Assembly: GCA_900540045.1 (NCBI GenBank)
Contig: UQEF01000032.1
Location: 1 to 28,288 of the forward strand
Origin: an uncultured Eubacteriales bacterium
GTDB taxonomy: Bacteria > Bacillota > Clostridia > Christensenellales > Aristaeellaceae
Length of the DNA stretch: 28,288 nt
Direction: 5' to 3'
The position numbers and the translations under genes are program-made. Under the pieces are notes generated by a model. That model did not search any database, was not told the DNA's origin, and saw only the letters and a list, made by a program, of their open reading frames with translations. Of the stretch, positions 8,735 through 17,510 are shown piece after piece (the first letter of the stretch is position 1; every line of letters starts with the position of its first letter).

Positions 8735-9394
8735 ATCGCCGTTTTAAAAATAACCTTGTCTTTTCTAACCTTCAGCGTGGCAAATAGGGGGCAGGAGGCC
8801 GTGGGCCGTATCAGTGTAAACAGGTGCGGCAAAAGTACCATACTCAAGCTGAGGGCCCGCACAATCTACCTCAAACAGGGCAAGCTAGAGTCCCAGGCGT
8901 GTCTCCAGCCTGATTGAACTGGGAGCAGGCTTCCACCCCGATATGACTGGCCGGGAGAATATCTATATCAACGCCTTCCTCTTTTGCCTTACCTAAGGCC
9001 GGCTGGAGGAGATTATCCCATTTTCGGAGTTTGGTGCCGCCATTGACACGTCGGTAAGAACCTACTCGTCGGACATGTATATGCCCTTGGCCTTCTCGGG
9101 GGCCTTCCATGTAGACGCAAATATCCTGCTGGTGGACAAGCTCCTGACTGTGGGAGACATAGCATAGGTTTCCAGGATAAGTGTTTTAACAAATTAAAGA
9201 GCATTAAGGCCTGCGGGACGAACATTGTGATTGTCTCCCATTCCCTTGGACAAATTGAGGAGATTTGCGACTACTCGATCTGGCTCAAAGACAGAAAGCT
9301 GGAGATGCTTGGGGACCCCGGCAGGTTCACACCCGCTATATGGAATTATTTTAGAGAGAGGAAGAATCACACATGGCCATTTGGATGGATATGA
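8735..9394 (+). pseudogene. Decayed second polysaccharide-export ATPase (Wzt-like)
   Basis: Sequence related to polysaccharide ABC ATPases can be followed through several frames. NNLVFSNLQRGK corresponds to the strand before Walker A. A Walker A core CGKSTILK follows near 8825. After a frame change come [20 protein letters not shown] and, past a stop, EEIIPFSEFG. The signature has become YSSDMYMPLAF (Gly to Asp), and Walker B has become ILLVDKLLTVGD (catalytic Glu to Lys). In-frame stops occur at about 8995 and 9166. The final part has IVSHSLGQIEEICDYSIWL and runs to TGA 9392-9394, overlapping the next gene's start. The frame shifts and the loss of key residues mean it cannot function. No cognate permease is seen. 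Confidence 0.85.
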
Positions 9395-12243
9395 CCAACA
9401 GTCTGCAGACGTGGAAGGGCGGTGTTGTGGGCATTGTGCGCGCGGAGCTGGAAATCGCCAAAAATATGAAGCGGTGTGATCCTGATGTGCGCTTTTTTAG
9501 GTTTAACGGTTCGGCCTTTGAGGAGGTTGGGGAGCACGAGTTGGAATGGCTCTGGACGTGTGAGTCGGTGGGAGACGCTTATCTGACTGCGATGGGTCGC
9601 AAGCAGACCTCCGGGCTGGAGGGGAAAGGCGGTGAGGAAAGCGTTGAGGAGCTGCGCAAGGTATATCCGGGTCTAGATAACGCCTATCGCTATTCCGGCA
9701 GCCGGCTCCACCGGGCCATTTGGGGCCTTCTCCTCTACGCCAACACCCTGCCTGCTGGGATACGGGGCTTTACCAAGGGCGCAATCACCCTCGTCGCTGC
9801 CCCGCTGAAGAAGATCTCCCTCTGGCGTGCCCGCTGCAAAGCAGCACAACAGGCCCAGGCGGCGCAAGCGTCGAAGGAAGCACAGCGCTCCTCCCCGTTT
9901 TTCCACCCCTTTGGGCAGGATGATCTGATCTTTTCCTGCGGCTGGCTTTACAGCGGAAAGGAGGAGGGGTTTGAAAAGGTTAAGGAGGAGCTCCCCTCCA
10001 TTTTTATCACCTATCTTATCTACGACATCATTTTAATCCGGGAGAACACAAAGCACTTCTATGACGTGACGCTCTCCGCGGATTTTGAAACGTATCTGAA
10101 GTGGGTCTCCATGCACTGCGACGCGATCCTGTACGGCGGAAAGACGGCCATGGAGGACACCCAGTCCTATCAGTCCAAGCACCACCTCCCCGTGCCCCCG
10201 GGGTATCCGGTGTATTTCGGATCGAACATCGTGCATACAGCCCAGGATAGCAATGCCGCTTTTGATAAATTTTGCCAAGAAAATGGCATTGAGCGCGCCT
10301 ATATCATGGCAGTGGGCTCTCTGGACGAGCGGAAGAATTACGCCACTCTCTACCGAGCCATGACGATTCTGGCGGATCATCCCAAGGAGCCCTTTCCCCA
10401 GCTGGTCATTGTGGGAAAGGGTGGAAGCTGCAAAATCCTTCAGGATACCATCCAGCGAGATCCGCGGACAGCGAAGAATATCGTCTTTGTCTCTCCCACC
10501 GACGAAGAGCTGGATCAGCTCTACCGCAACGCCGCCTTTGTGGTGTTGGCTAGCGCCTGGGAGGGGTGGAGCCTCACCTTGCCAGAGGCCCTTCAGTACG
10601 GGAAATTTGTCATCGCCTCTGACGTGCCCCCCCTACAGGAGATCGGGGCTGGCTTTATTGACTATGTGGATCCCTACGATCCCCTGGCGTGGTCGGAAAA
10701 GATTTCATACTACTACAATCACCCGGAGGAGCGCAGGTGCCGCGAGGAGACGATCCGTAGCAGCTATACACCCATCTACTGGTCGGACTGTGGGCAGCAG
10801 ATCAACGGTATTCTGCGGGATTTGAACCGCCAGACACGGCAGGAGAAACGACAAAGCCTCTACATGGATCTCAGTCTGAGCTGCTGCGCCATGCTGTATC
10901 AGGGAAAGATCACTGGTATCCTGCGCAGCGAACTGATGCTGGCAAAATGGCTGTATCGACTATGTCCGAGGATTAAGTTTTTCTCCATATTTGAACAGTT
11001 TGGTTTTTTAGAAATCGACATCAGTGCAATTGCCCCCATTCTCACTGGCGACAATTTGGATCTTGATTTCCTCACCTGCCGAGACAGTGTTGTGAACCGC
11101 TACCTTTCAATTCCTACCGCTCCGGTGTCCATAAGCAACAGCAGCTACGCTTCCAAGAGGGATGCATTTTGGTTTTTAACCAGTGTTTTCCCGCTGAATT
11201 GGCAAAAGAAGCTGATTACCATCGGGAAAAAGAAAAAAGGCCGGATGAACGCTGCGTCTTCCGCCCCGTCCACGCAAGGCGGCAAGGGGAGAACTCTACG
11301 TCTTCCTTTCGCCCCAGGCGACGTGGTCTTTACTGCCGGAACCGGATTTGATGAAAAGGTCAAGCAGGCGCTTCTGGCCGCTCGGAAGAAAATCGGCTTT
11401 AAATATGTAAGCATTGTCTATGACTTTACCCCTATTTTACTGCCCCAGGTTCATCAGAAAGCAACAATCGAACACTACATTCCATTTCTTGACTTTGTAA
11501 GCAACATGTCCGATCTCATTCTCTACGGGGGGGAGACCGCGCGGAAGGACGGCATCGCCTATCAGAAAAAGAGAGGACTTCCGATTCCCCCCTCGGCGGC
11601 CATAAAATTCGGCAGCGACATCTCCCACCACGAGGATACTGCGCCGGATGAGGATGGCGATGGGGCGAAGGCCGTTTTAAAGCGCCTAGGCATCAAGGGC
11701 CCCTATGTTTTGTCCGTGGGCACCATGGAGATCCGGAAAAACCACGAGACCCTCTACCGCGCCTATCTGCGGATGCTGGAACGGGACGAAGACATCCCCC
11801 AGATGGTCTTTGCCGGCCATCCGGGCTGGAAAACGGGAGACTTTCTCACCATCCTCGCCAGAGACGAGCGGGTAAAGGGAAAGATTCTCTGGATCACCCC
11901 CACAGACGAGGAACTGTCCATCCTTTACGAAAACTGCGAGTTCACCATTCTGGCTAGCCTGTACGAGGGATGGAGCTTGACCCTGCCAGAGAGCTTCTGG
12001 TACGGGAAATTCTGCCTGTGCTGTGACACCCCTGCCCTCAAGGAGACGGCGGGAGCGCTTTCCGAATACATCCAGGCATGGGACGAAAAGACCTGGAGCG
12101 AGCGGATCTGCTACTACCACTCTCATCCCCAGGCGCTGGCGGATCGGGAAAAGGCCATTGCGGAGCACTGGCACCCCATCAGCTGGGAAGAGTGTGCGGG
12201 GCATGTACTGTCCAAATTGGAGGAGGTGCTGTATCATGAGTAA
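9373..12243 (+). CDS. Tandem-domain glycosyltransferase (two GT4 modules)
   Basis: This 956-residue cytoplasmic protein is built of two homologous glycosyltransferases in one chain. Module 1 opens with WMDMTNSLQTWKGGVVGIVRAEL and module 2, at about residue 497, with YMDLSLSCCAMLYQGKITGILRSEL. Both share YDIILIRE/YDFTPILLP-like centres, a conserved (K)FGS(N/D)I segment, VGSLDERKNYATLYRA versus VGTMEIRKNHETLYRA, and TPTDEELxxLY. Each has its own donor-site E-x7-E, at 397-405 and 865-873 (EGWSLTLPE in both). The linker is about 20-30 residues. Paired modules suggest alternating or processive addition of two linkages. ATG 9373 follows a GAGAGGAAG site. The next gene overlaps its stop by 8 bases (ATGAGTAA), so the two are translationally coupled. 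Confidence 0.88.
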   Translation: MAIWMDMTNSLQTWKGGVVGIVRAELEIAKNMKRCDPDVRFFRFNGSAFEEVGEHELEWLWTCESVGDAYLTAMGRKQTSGLEGKGGEESVEELRKVYPGLDNAYRYSGSRLHRAIWGLLLYANTLPAGIRGFTKGAITLVAAPLKKISLWRARCKAAQQAQAAQASKEAQRSSPFFHPFGQDDLIFSCGWLYSGKEEGFEKVKEELPSIFITYLIYDIILIRENTKHFYDVTLSADFETYLKWVSMHCDAILYGGKTAMEDTQSYQSKHHLPVPPGYPVYFGSNIVHTAQDSNAAFDKFCQENGIERAYIMAVGSLDERKNYATLYRAMTILADHPKEPFPQLVIVGKGGSCKILQDTIQRDPRTAKNIVFVSPTDEELDQLYRNAAFVVLASAWEGWSLTLPEALQYGKFVIASDVPPLQEIGAGFIDYVDPYDPLAWSEKISYYYNHPEERRCREETIRSSYTPIYWSDCGQQINGILRDLNRQTRQEKRQSLYMDLSLSCCAMLYQGKITGILRSELMLAKWLYRLCPRIKFFSIFEQFGFLEIDISAIAPILTGDNLDLDFLTCRDSVVNRYLSIPTAPVSISNSSYASKRDAFWFLTSVFPLNWQKKLITIGKKKKGRMNAASSAPSTQGGKGRTLRLPFAPGDVVFTAGTGFDEKVKQALLAARKKIGFKYVSIVYDFTPILLPQVHQKATIEHYIPFLDFVSNMSDLILYGGETARKDGIAYQKKRGLPIPPSAAIKFGSDISHHEDTAPDEDGDGAKAVLKRLGIKGPYVLSVGTMEIRKNHETLYRAYLRMLERDEDIPQMVFAGHPGWKTGDFLTILARDERVKGKILWITPTDEELSILYENCEFTILASLYEGWSLTLPESFWYGKFCLCCDTPALKETAGALSEYIQAWDEKTWSERICYYHSHPQALADREKAIAEHWHPISWEECAGHVLSKLEEVLYHE

Positions 12244-13387
12244 GGCTAACCGCTTACAGTCCCCGTGGATCCCGGCCTTCTCCGGGCTGCGCTTTCTCAT
12301 TATTATCTTTTTGTGTCTTCACCATTTTGATGCGTTCAATGACCTGCAGGTACCCGGCTGGTCAGAAGTCATGCGGCTTTTGACTGAAGGTTATCTAAGT
12401 GTCAATTTCTTCTTCATCTTGTCCGGCTTTGTGATCCAGTACTCCTACGGACCACAACTACGGCAGGGTGTCCTTAGCACCAAGAGCTTTTTGTTCAATC
12501 GCTTTGCTCACCTGTGGCCCACTTATCTTCTGGCCCTGGCGGCAGCTCTGGTTGTCTATGCGGGTGTTTCCGCTCCCTATTACCTGAAAACGAGTTCTTT
12601 CTGGTGCCATGTCTTTATGGTGCAGAGCTGGATTCCGGACAGCACCTTTGCATTTAATTTCAACGGAGCGGCATGGTCCGTCTCCACCGAGGTGTTTTTT
12701 TATCTGCTGTTTCCCTGCCTAGTACAACTCAAGGACAAGCACCGTAACGCCCTGATGGTGGGGCTGTGGGGGGGTATCCTACTCAATATCCTTGTTATGG
12801 GGCTCGCCTCCCCCCTTGCCGACTGGCTGCTTTATATCAACCCTGTATTCCGTCTGGCGGAATTTCTCTTGGGAATATGGCTGTGCGACCTATTCCGCAC
12901 TGGCCTTTTCGCGCCCTCCAGCAAAAAGAGCGCCACCATTATGGAGGGCGTGGCGGTTCTGATTCTGGTCTGCTCTATCGGCATCGCCATGAGCGCGGCC
13001 ATTGGTTGGCAGTGGCGCTGGCAGATTTTCTACACCATTCCAACCGCTATTCTCATCTACGTTTTCAGCTTTAGCCGCGGGTATCTCTCCGCCTTGCTGG
13101 GGTGCAGGTTCGCCCGTTTTCTGGGGGAGCTTGCCTTCCCCATCTATCTCATCCATCAGATCCTGATTAATTTGGCCAAGCGACTTTTTCTCCCTCAGCT
13201 GGTGGACTCTCAAGCTCTTCTGTTGGCGGAATTGGGGCCATTGTGGTCTCCATTTTGCTTGCCATTCCCATCCAGTTTCTGTTTGCAAAGCCGCTCAACC
13301 GCTGGCTGCGTAGACAGTGGGAGCGCCATATGCAAAGGTCAGCTTTATAGAAACAGCGACAGTAGGAGTGTGTTGTATTGTGAATAA
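12236..13387 (+). CDS. Acyltransferase 3 family membrane protein, apparently frameshifted near its end
   Basis: This is a multi-span membrane acyltransferase that would O-acylate the glycan. ATG 12236 has GGAGGAGGT eight bases upstream. Family marks are the N-terminal GLRFLIIIFLCLHHF with the conserved His, LSVNFFFILSGFVIQYSY, RFAHLWPTYLL, and AAWSVSTEVFFYLLFP. About nine or ten hydrophobic spans are visible. After about 13215 the encoded tail becomes non-hydrophobic. In the neighbouring frame, GGIGAIVVSILLAIPIQFL and then AKPLNRWLRR give the expected last span and basic end, with a TAG at 13348-13350. One base therefore seems to be missing, and the intact form would be 371 residues. This is either a genuine mutation or a sequence error. 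Confidence 0.8.
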   Translation: MSKANRLQSPWIPAFSGLRFLIIIFLCLHHFDAFNDLQVPGWSEVMRLLTEGYLSVNFFFILSGFVIQYSYGPQLRQGVLSTKSFLFNRFAHLWPTYLLALAAALVVYAGVSAPYYLKTSSFWCHVFMVQSWIPDSTFAFNFNGAAWSVSTEVFFYLLFPCLVQLKDKHRNALMVGLWGGILLNILVMGLASPLADWLLYINPVFRLAEFLLGIWLCDLFRTGLFAPSSKKSATIMEGVAVLILVCSIGIAMSAAIGWQWRWQIFYTIPTAILIYVFSFSRGYLSALLGCRFARFLGELAFPIYLIHQILINLAKRLFLPQLVDSQALLLAELGPLWSPFCLPFPSSFCLQSRSTAGCVDSGSAICKGQLYRNSDSRSVLYCE

Positions 13388-14276
13388 GAAGCTGTTGATC
13401 ACAGGGGGAAACGGCTTTATCGGCCGTTATCTCTGCCGGGAGTGCATCAAGCACGGGATCGATTTTCTCGTGCTGTCCCAGGATGGAACGTGCGCACAGC
13501 GCGGAGGAACCGGATTTCCTGCCAACCTGCTGGATGCCCGCTCCCTAGATCGCGCCATCGAGTACTTCCAGCCCCACGCAGTGATCCACCTGGCCGCTAT
13601 TGCCTCCCCCGTGCACCAAAACATCGCCGAGGTGTACAACGTCAATGTAGTAGGCACAGAGAATCTACTAAACTCCGCCCAAAAGCATCTCCCCGCCGGG
13701 AGCCGTGTAATTCTTGCCAGCACTGCCGGGGTATACGGCAACCAGCCGGTCAGCCACTTGAGTGAGGATATGCCCTTTAACCCAGTGAATCACTACTCCT
13801 ACAGCAAGATGGTCATGGAGTTTTTGAGCCGGCAGTACGCCGATGCGCTGGATATCAATATTATCCGGCCGTTTAATATTATCGGCCCTGGCCAGAAGGA
13901 GAATTTTTTTATCTCCAAGTTGATAAAGCATTTTTCTCAGCGGGCACCTGAGATCTTCCTTGGCAATTTGAAAGCGGTACGGGACTATGTTTCTGTGGAG
14001 CTCTGTGCCAAAACCGTGCTGGATCTGGCGGTGTCTCAGGAGCCTATCCCCCCGGTTTTGAATATCTGTTCCGGCACGGGACACTCCTGCGAGGACGTTG
14101 TCCATATCTTGGAGGAGCTGACCGGGCACCACCCTAAAATTCACTCCACCGCCGATCTATCCAGGCCCAATGAAATCTGGCGTTTGGTGGGCGATCCCAG
14201 CAGGTTAAAAAGTGTGATCCATGGAAAATACAGCATTGATCCGTTGGAGGCGATCCTCACAGGGATGCTGACATAA
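13380..14276 (+). CDS. rmd: SDR-family nucleotide-sugar reductase, probably GDP-6-deoxy-D-mannose reductase
   Basis: The enzyme is predicted to reduce GDP-4-keto-6-deoxymannose to GDP-D-rhamnose. The GTG at 13380 is chosen because AGGAG lies at 13364-13368 and the family N-terminus KKLLITGGNGFIG begins just after it. The 298 residues fit Rmd. Visible features are the glycine-rich loop, HLAAIASP, the catalytic Y139-x3-K143 (YSYSK), and IRPFNIIGPGQ. RDYVSV and VLNICSGTG follow, then the late RPNEIWRLVGDPSRL that resembles the Rmd 'RP.E...L.GD..K' motif. Gmd at 5397 would supply the substrate. A different 6-deoxyhexose epimerase/reductase cannot be excluded, since extended SDRs share most of these motifs. 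Confidence 0.78.
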   Translation: MNKKLLITGGNGFIGRYLCRECIKHGIDFLVLSQDGTCAQRGGTGFPANLLDARSLDRAIEYFQPHAVIHLAAIASPVHQNIAEVYNVNVVGTENLLNSAQKHLPAGSRVILASTAGVYGNQPVSHLSEDMPFNPVNHYSYSKMVMEFLSRQYADALDINIIRPFNIIGPGQKENFFISKLIKHFSQRAPEIFLGNLKAVRDYVSVELCAKTVLDLAVSQEPIPPVLNICSGTGHSCEDVVHILEELTGHHPKIHSTADLSRPNEIWRLVGDPSRLKSVIHGKYSIDPLEAILTGMLT

Positions 14277-14381
14277 GCAGTTTGGGCCACATCCCCTGGG
14301 ACGGGGCATTTTTCCCAGCATCCTCCGAGCATTTCCCAAAGCAGGCCTTTTAAAATGAATGAAAGAAGATAGGAGACCACT

Positions 14382-15980
14382 ATGGTAAGACCACGCAAGA
14401 CAGTTTTTATCATCATTGTTACCTGCTTTATCTGCATTCCCCTGGTGATACAGGGGGGATACACACTTACCGGGAAGCGGTACGATATCCCCCTGGTTGG
14501 AGTTGCAAGCGACACACAGGCGCCGAAAAAATCCCTGCAGGGCTTTCTGGAGGGGAGCTACCAGTCCGACTATGAGCAGTGGCTGAACACTAACCTTATT
14601 CCCCGGGGCGTCCTCGTTAAGCTGTATAATCAAATTCGATACAGTCTATTCAACCTAGGAAGTGAATGGATCATTGGAAAAAATAAGGACATCATCGGCC
14701 TTGACTATATCAATGAGTATCTCAGCCTCGGACAGGCGTATAATTTTTCCTTGGCGGAGAATCAGCAGGCGATGCAGGCATACGTCGGCCATCTGGTGAG
14801 TGTTCAGGATAAGTTGAATAAGGTTGGTAAAAGTTTCCTCATCTATACCACGCCTTCCAAAGCCGAGTATTACCCCGAGAACATTCCGGAAAAGTATTGG
14901 CTGCAGAAGCCAGAGAACGGGGTGCGCGGCATCTCCCTTTTCCGCGAGCTGATTGCACAGACCGACGTCAACTACTTGGACACCCGAGAAATTATTGAGC
15001 AGAACAGGGAATATCCCCTGTTCTATACCACGGGGATCCACTGGGCGCGCCCCATTGAACAGCAGGTTTCTAACGCGATTTTCGAAAAGCTGGAGGACAT
15101 CTCGGGCAAGCACTTTCGCAAGTTGGAGCTGATGGATGTCCACGCTAGTGAAACGCCCTTTTGGCGAGATTCAGATGTGTTTCAGTTGCAAAACCTCTAC
15201 GAGCGCGTGTCGGGCCAGACGTACTATGAGTATGACGTAGTGCCAGTCTACACAGATGCCTATGACAAGCTGAATATTTTAAAGCAGGGCGGCTCCTTTT
15301 CTGAGGGGTTGGAGCATGACTATTACTCCTTTTTCCCCAACGAGAGCTATGTCTATCTTAATTACAACACTTATGCTGTAGAAAATGGAGTCTGGCGGCC
15401 CATCAGTGGCTGGGAAGAGATAGACCTAGCCAGTTACCTGGATCGTGCGGATTATGTTGTCATTGAAGTGAATGACTGTGTGCTCCCCAGCTATTCCAAC
15501 GGTTTTGTGGAGTACCTGGATCTGTTTCTGGACTCCTATGTCCCAACTCAGGCTTCGCCTAAGACATACGGGGTAAATCTGGATGCTTCCACGTTGACCG
15601 GCGGCGATGTGTGCGGCGGACTGTACGGATTTGAAGACGGTTTCTGCTGGTCCACTGGGAAGAGCTATGTCATCCTCCAAAATCCTATGATCGCCCAAAA
15701 CGGTCTGGAGCTTCAGTTTAATCTTCCCCCGGAGCTTTTTCAGGGCATGGATGTGCAGCTAGTTGCCTATGTCAATCAGAAAAAGAAGGCGGAATTATTT
15801 GTGAATTCCGCCGGCCCATGCAGTATCATCCTTACACCGGAAATGCTCAGTCCAGCGGCGGACGACATCTATGAAATTGAGCTCTACTGCTCTCACTCTT
15901 TTATTCCCGCACAGCTTGGCATAAGTGATGACACGCGCACTTTGTCCATGCAAATTGTATATATTGGTGAGGTCAGATAA
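14382..15980 (+). CDS. AlgX/AlgJ-like (SGNH/DHHW-type) O-acetylation protein
   Basis: This is a predicted extracytoplasmic partner of the following MBOAT, transferring acetyl groups to the exported glycan. The 532-residue protein starts after a GGAG site at ATG 14382. One membrane anchor at residues ~5-28 (KTVFIIIVTCFICIPLVI) is followed by an outside domain. Family features are FLIYTTPSKAEYYPE, a His-Trp pair at H220-W221 (TTGIHWAR), and a nucleophile-like Ser 305 in KQGGSFSEG. The usual Gly-Asp-Ser reads Gly-Gly-Ser here. The last ~140 residues form an extra module ending SFIPAQLGISDDTRTLSMQI, which resembles a beta-rich domain seen in some polysaccharide enzymes. The stop lies one base before the MBOAT start codon. 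Confidence 0.75.
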   Translation: MVRPRKTVFIIIVTCFICIPLVIQGGYTLTGKRYDIPLVGVASDTQAPKKSLQGFLEGSYQSDYEQWLNTNLIPRGVLVKLYNQIRYSLFNLGSEWIIGKNKDIIGLDYINEYLSLGQAYNFSLAENQQAMQAYVGHLVSVQDKLNKVGKSFLIYTTPSKAEYYPENIPEKYWLQKPENGVRGISLFRELIAQTDVNYLDTREIIEQNREYPLFYTTGIHWARPIEQQVSNAIFEKLEDISGKHFRKLELMDVHASETPFWRDSDVFQLQNLYERVSGQTYYEYDVVPVYTDAYDKLNILKQGGSFSEGLEHDYYSFFPNESYVYLNYNTYAVENGVWRPISGWEEIDLASYLDRADYVVIEVNDCVLPSYSNGFVEYLDLFLDSYVPTQASPKTYGVNLDASTLTGGDVCGGLYGFEDGFCWSTGKSYVILQNPMIAQNGLELQFNLPPELFQGMDVQLVAYVNQKKKAELFVNSAGPCSIILTPEMLSPAADDIYEIELYCSHSFIPAQLGISDDTRTLSMQIVYIGEVR

Positions 15981-15981
15981 G

Positions 15982-17373
15982 ATGGTATTTAGTTCTGCTG
16001 TATTCCTGTTCGTCTTTCTCCCTATCACGGCGTTTGTATACTATTTCAGCGCTGCCCAGGTAAAAAACTACGTCCTATTGATTGCCTCGCTGTTCTTTTA
16101 TGCCTGGGGTGAGCCACAGTATATTCTGCTGATGCTGCTCTCCATTCTGATCAACTATGTCTTCGGCCTCATCATAGAAGGGATACGCGGCAGAAAGAAG
16201 GATAAGCTGTGTTCCCTGCTTATGTGTCTGGCCGTGGTGTTCAATCTTGCACTTTTGGGATACTATAAATATGCTGGATTTTTGTATGAAAATTTAAACC
16301 GGGTATTGCCGCTCAATCTGGATATCCCCCAAGTACCTCTGCCTATCGGAATTTCTTTTTACACCTTCCAGATCCTCTCCTATGTCATCGATGTCTACCG
16401 AGGAAACGTGCCGGCACAGAGAAATGTGTTAAACCTAGGGCTGTATATATCCTTTTTCCCTCAGCTCATCGCCGGTCCCATTGTACGGTATATTGACATT
16501 GAAGCGCAAATCAAAAGCCGCCAGCTGTCCATGGATAAGGTATATGAGGGTCTGCGCTGCTTTACAGCCGGATTTGCAAAAAAAATACTTCTAGCCGATC
16601 AGCTAGCACCGCTGGCGGATGCCATGTTTAATGCCAGCGACATCTCCGCGCCCAGCGCTTGGGTGGGTGCAATTGCTTACACATTCCAAATCTACTTTGA
16701 CTTCAGCGGATATTCTGACATGGCCATTGGTCTTGGAAAAATCTTCGGTTTTGAATTTGCACAAAACTTCAATTACCCCTATATCTCTCGATCCATCCAG
16801 GAATTCTGGCGCAGGTGGCATATTTCCCTTTCCACCTGGTTCAAGGACTATGTGTATATTCCCCTGGGAGGCAGCCGGAACGGGACCTGGCGCACATACA
16901 GGAACCTGATCATCGTCTTTTTTTTCACAGGACTCTGGCACGGAGCCAGTTGGAATTTTATTGTTTGGGGCCTATACTATGTGCTGTTTCTCATCTTTGA
17001 GCGGATGGGCGGTCATGCCATTTTGGATCGGTTGCCGCGGTTTTTGCAGCACATCTATTCACTGCTTATCATCATAGTGGGCTGGGTTTTCTTCCGGGCA
17101 CAAGACCTGGAAAGCGCGCTGCACTACTTAGTGAGTATGTTCACCGCCAGCGACGGGGCATGGACAGACCTGTATATCCACCTGAACCCGCAGCTGGTAT
17201 TTTGCCTGGTCGCAGCCACCATCTTCTCGCTACCCGTGGGAAGGGTTCTGGTACAGCGGCTGCGCGGGAATACGCAAATTATTTACGATGGCTTTTTGGT
17301 GATTGTCTTTCTCATCGCCATTTCCTATATGCTGGGGAGCGGGTTCAGCCCATTCCTCTACTTCCGCTTTTGA
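15982..17373 (+). CDS. MBOAT family O-acyltransferase (AlgI/DltB-like)
   Basis: This is a multi-span membrane enzyme that passes acetyl groups across the membrane for polysaccharide O-acetylation. ATG 15982 is preceded by GGTGAGG at 15966-15972, in the last codons of the previous gene; the longer in-frame start at 15925 would overlap that gene. The 464 residues match AlgI length. Diagnostic parts are MVFSSAVFLFVFLPI at the N-terminus, PQLIAGPIVRY, FDFSGYSDMAIGLG, FWRRWHISLSTWFKDYVYIPLGG, and the catalytic His 320 in TGLWHGASWNF. It is the last gene of the locus and is followed by a terminator. The tight pairing with the AlgX/AlgJ-like gene is the arrangement expected for an O-acetylation module. 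Confidence 0.95.
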   Translation: MVFSSAVFLFVFLPITAFVYYFSAAQVKNYVLLIASLFFYAWGEPQYILLMLLSILINYVFGLIIEGIRGRKKDKLCSLLMCLAVVFNLALLGYYKYAGFLYENLNRVLPLNLDIPQVPLPIGISFYTFQILSYVIDVYRGNVPAQRNVLNLGLYISFFPQLIAGPIVRYIDIEAQIKSRQLSMDKVYEGLRCFTAGFAKKILLADQLAPLADAMFNASDISAPSAWVGAIAYTFQIYFDFSGYSDMAIGLGKIFGFEFAQNFNYPYISRSIQEFWRRWHISLSTWFKDYVYIPLGGSRNGTWRTYRNLIIVFFFTGLWHGASWNFIVWGLYYVLFLIFERMGGHAILDRLPRFLQHIYSLLIIIVGWVFFRAQDLESALHYLVSMFTASDGAWTDLYIHLNPQLVFCLVAATIFSLPVGRVLVQRLRGNTQIIYDGFLVIVFLIAISYMLGSGFSPFLYFRF

Positions 17374-17402
17374 CCATAGCCGACGGGTATGAGACGCATC
17401 AT

Positions 17403-17438
17403 AAAAACGGGAGATAGCAGCGCTGTCTCCCGTTTTTT
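17403..17438 (+). terminator. Hairpin terminator at the end of the polysaccharide locus
   Basis: ACGGGAGA pairs with TCTCCCGT around a short inner palindrome, with a run of A before and six T after. This gives a symmetrical, probably bidirectional, intrinsic terminator. It lies about 30 bases after the MBOAT stop. Confidence 0.9.
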
Positions 17439-17456
17439 CATCTGTCCTTAAAGCTA

Positions 17457-17510
17457 GGTGGCCTTCTCCTTTTTGCCTAGCTGGAGGTCGTGCTCGGCCA
17501 TAATGGCGGG
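17457..17510 (-). pseudogene. Antisense remnant of a gmd 3' end
   Basis: Read on the minus strand, this stretch encodes [17 protein letters not shown] and a TAG stop. It closely resembles the C-terminus of the GMD encoded at 5397, which ends [15 protein letters not shown]. Further into the former gene (17510-17570, minus strand) the resemblance breaks up through frame changes. It is therefore a scrap of another GDP-mannose dehydratase gene in reverse orientation. It suggests an older rearrangement or a lost second polysaccharide locus. The match is short, about 15 residues, so chance similarity remains possible. Confidence 0.5.

Noticed and set aside
17453..17482. Inverted repeat AGCTAGG...CCTAGCT after the MBOAT terminator
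   Set aside because: It is only seven pairs with a 16-17 base loop, and it lies inside the gmd remnant where CTAGG occurs by coding. Probably chance.
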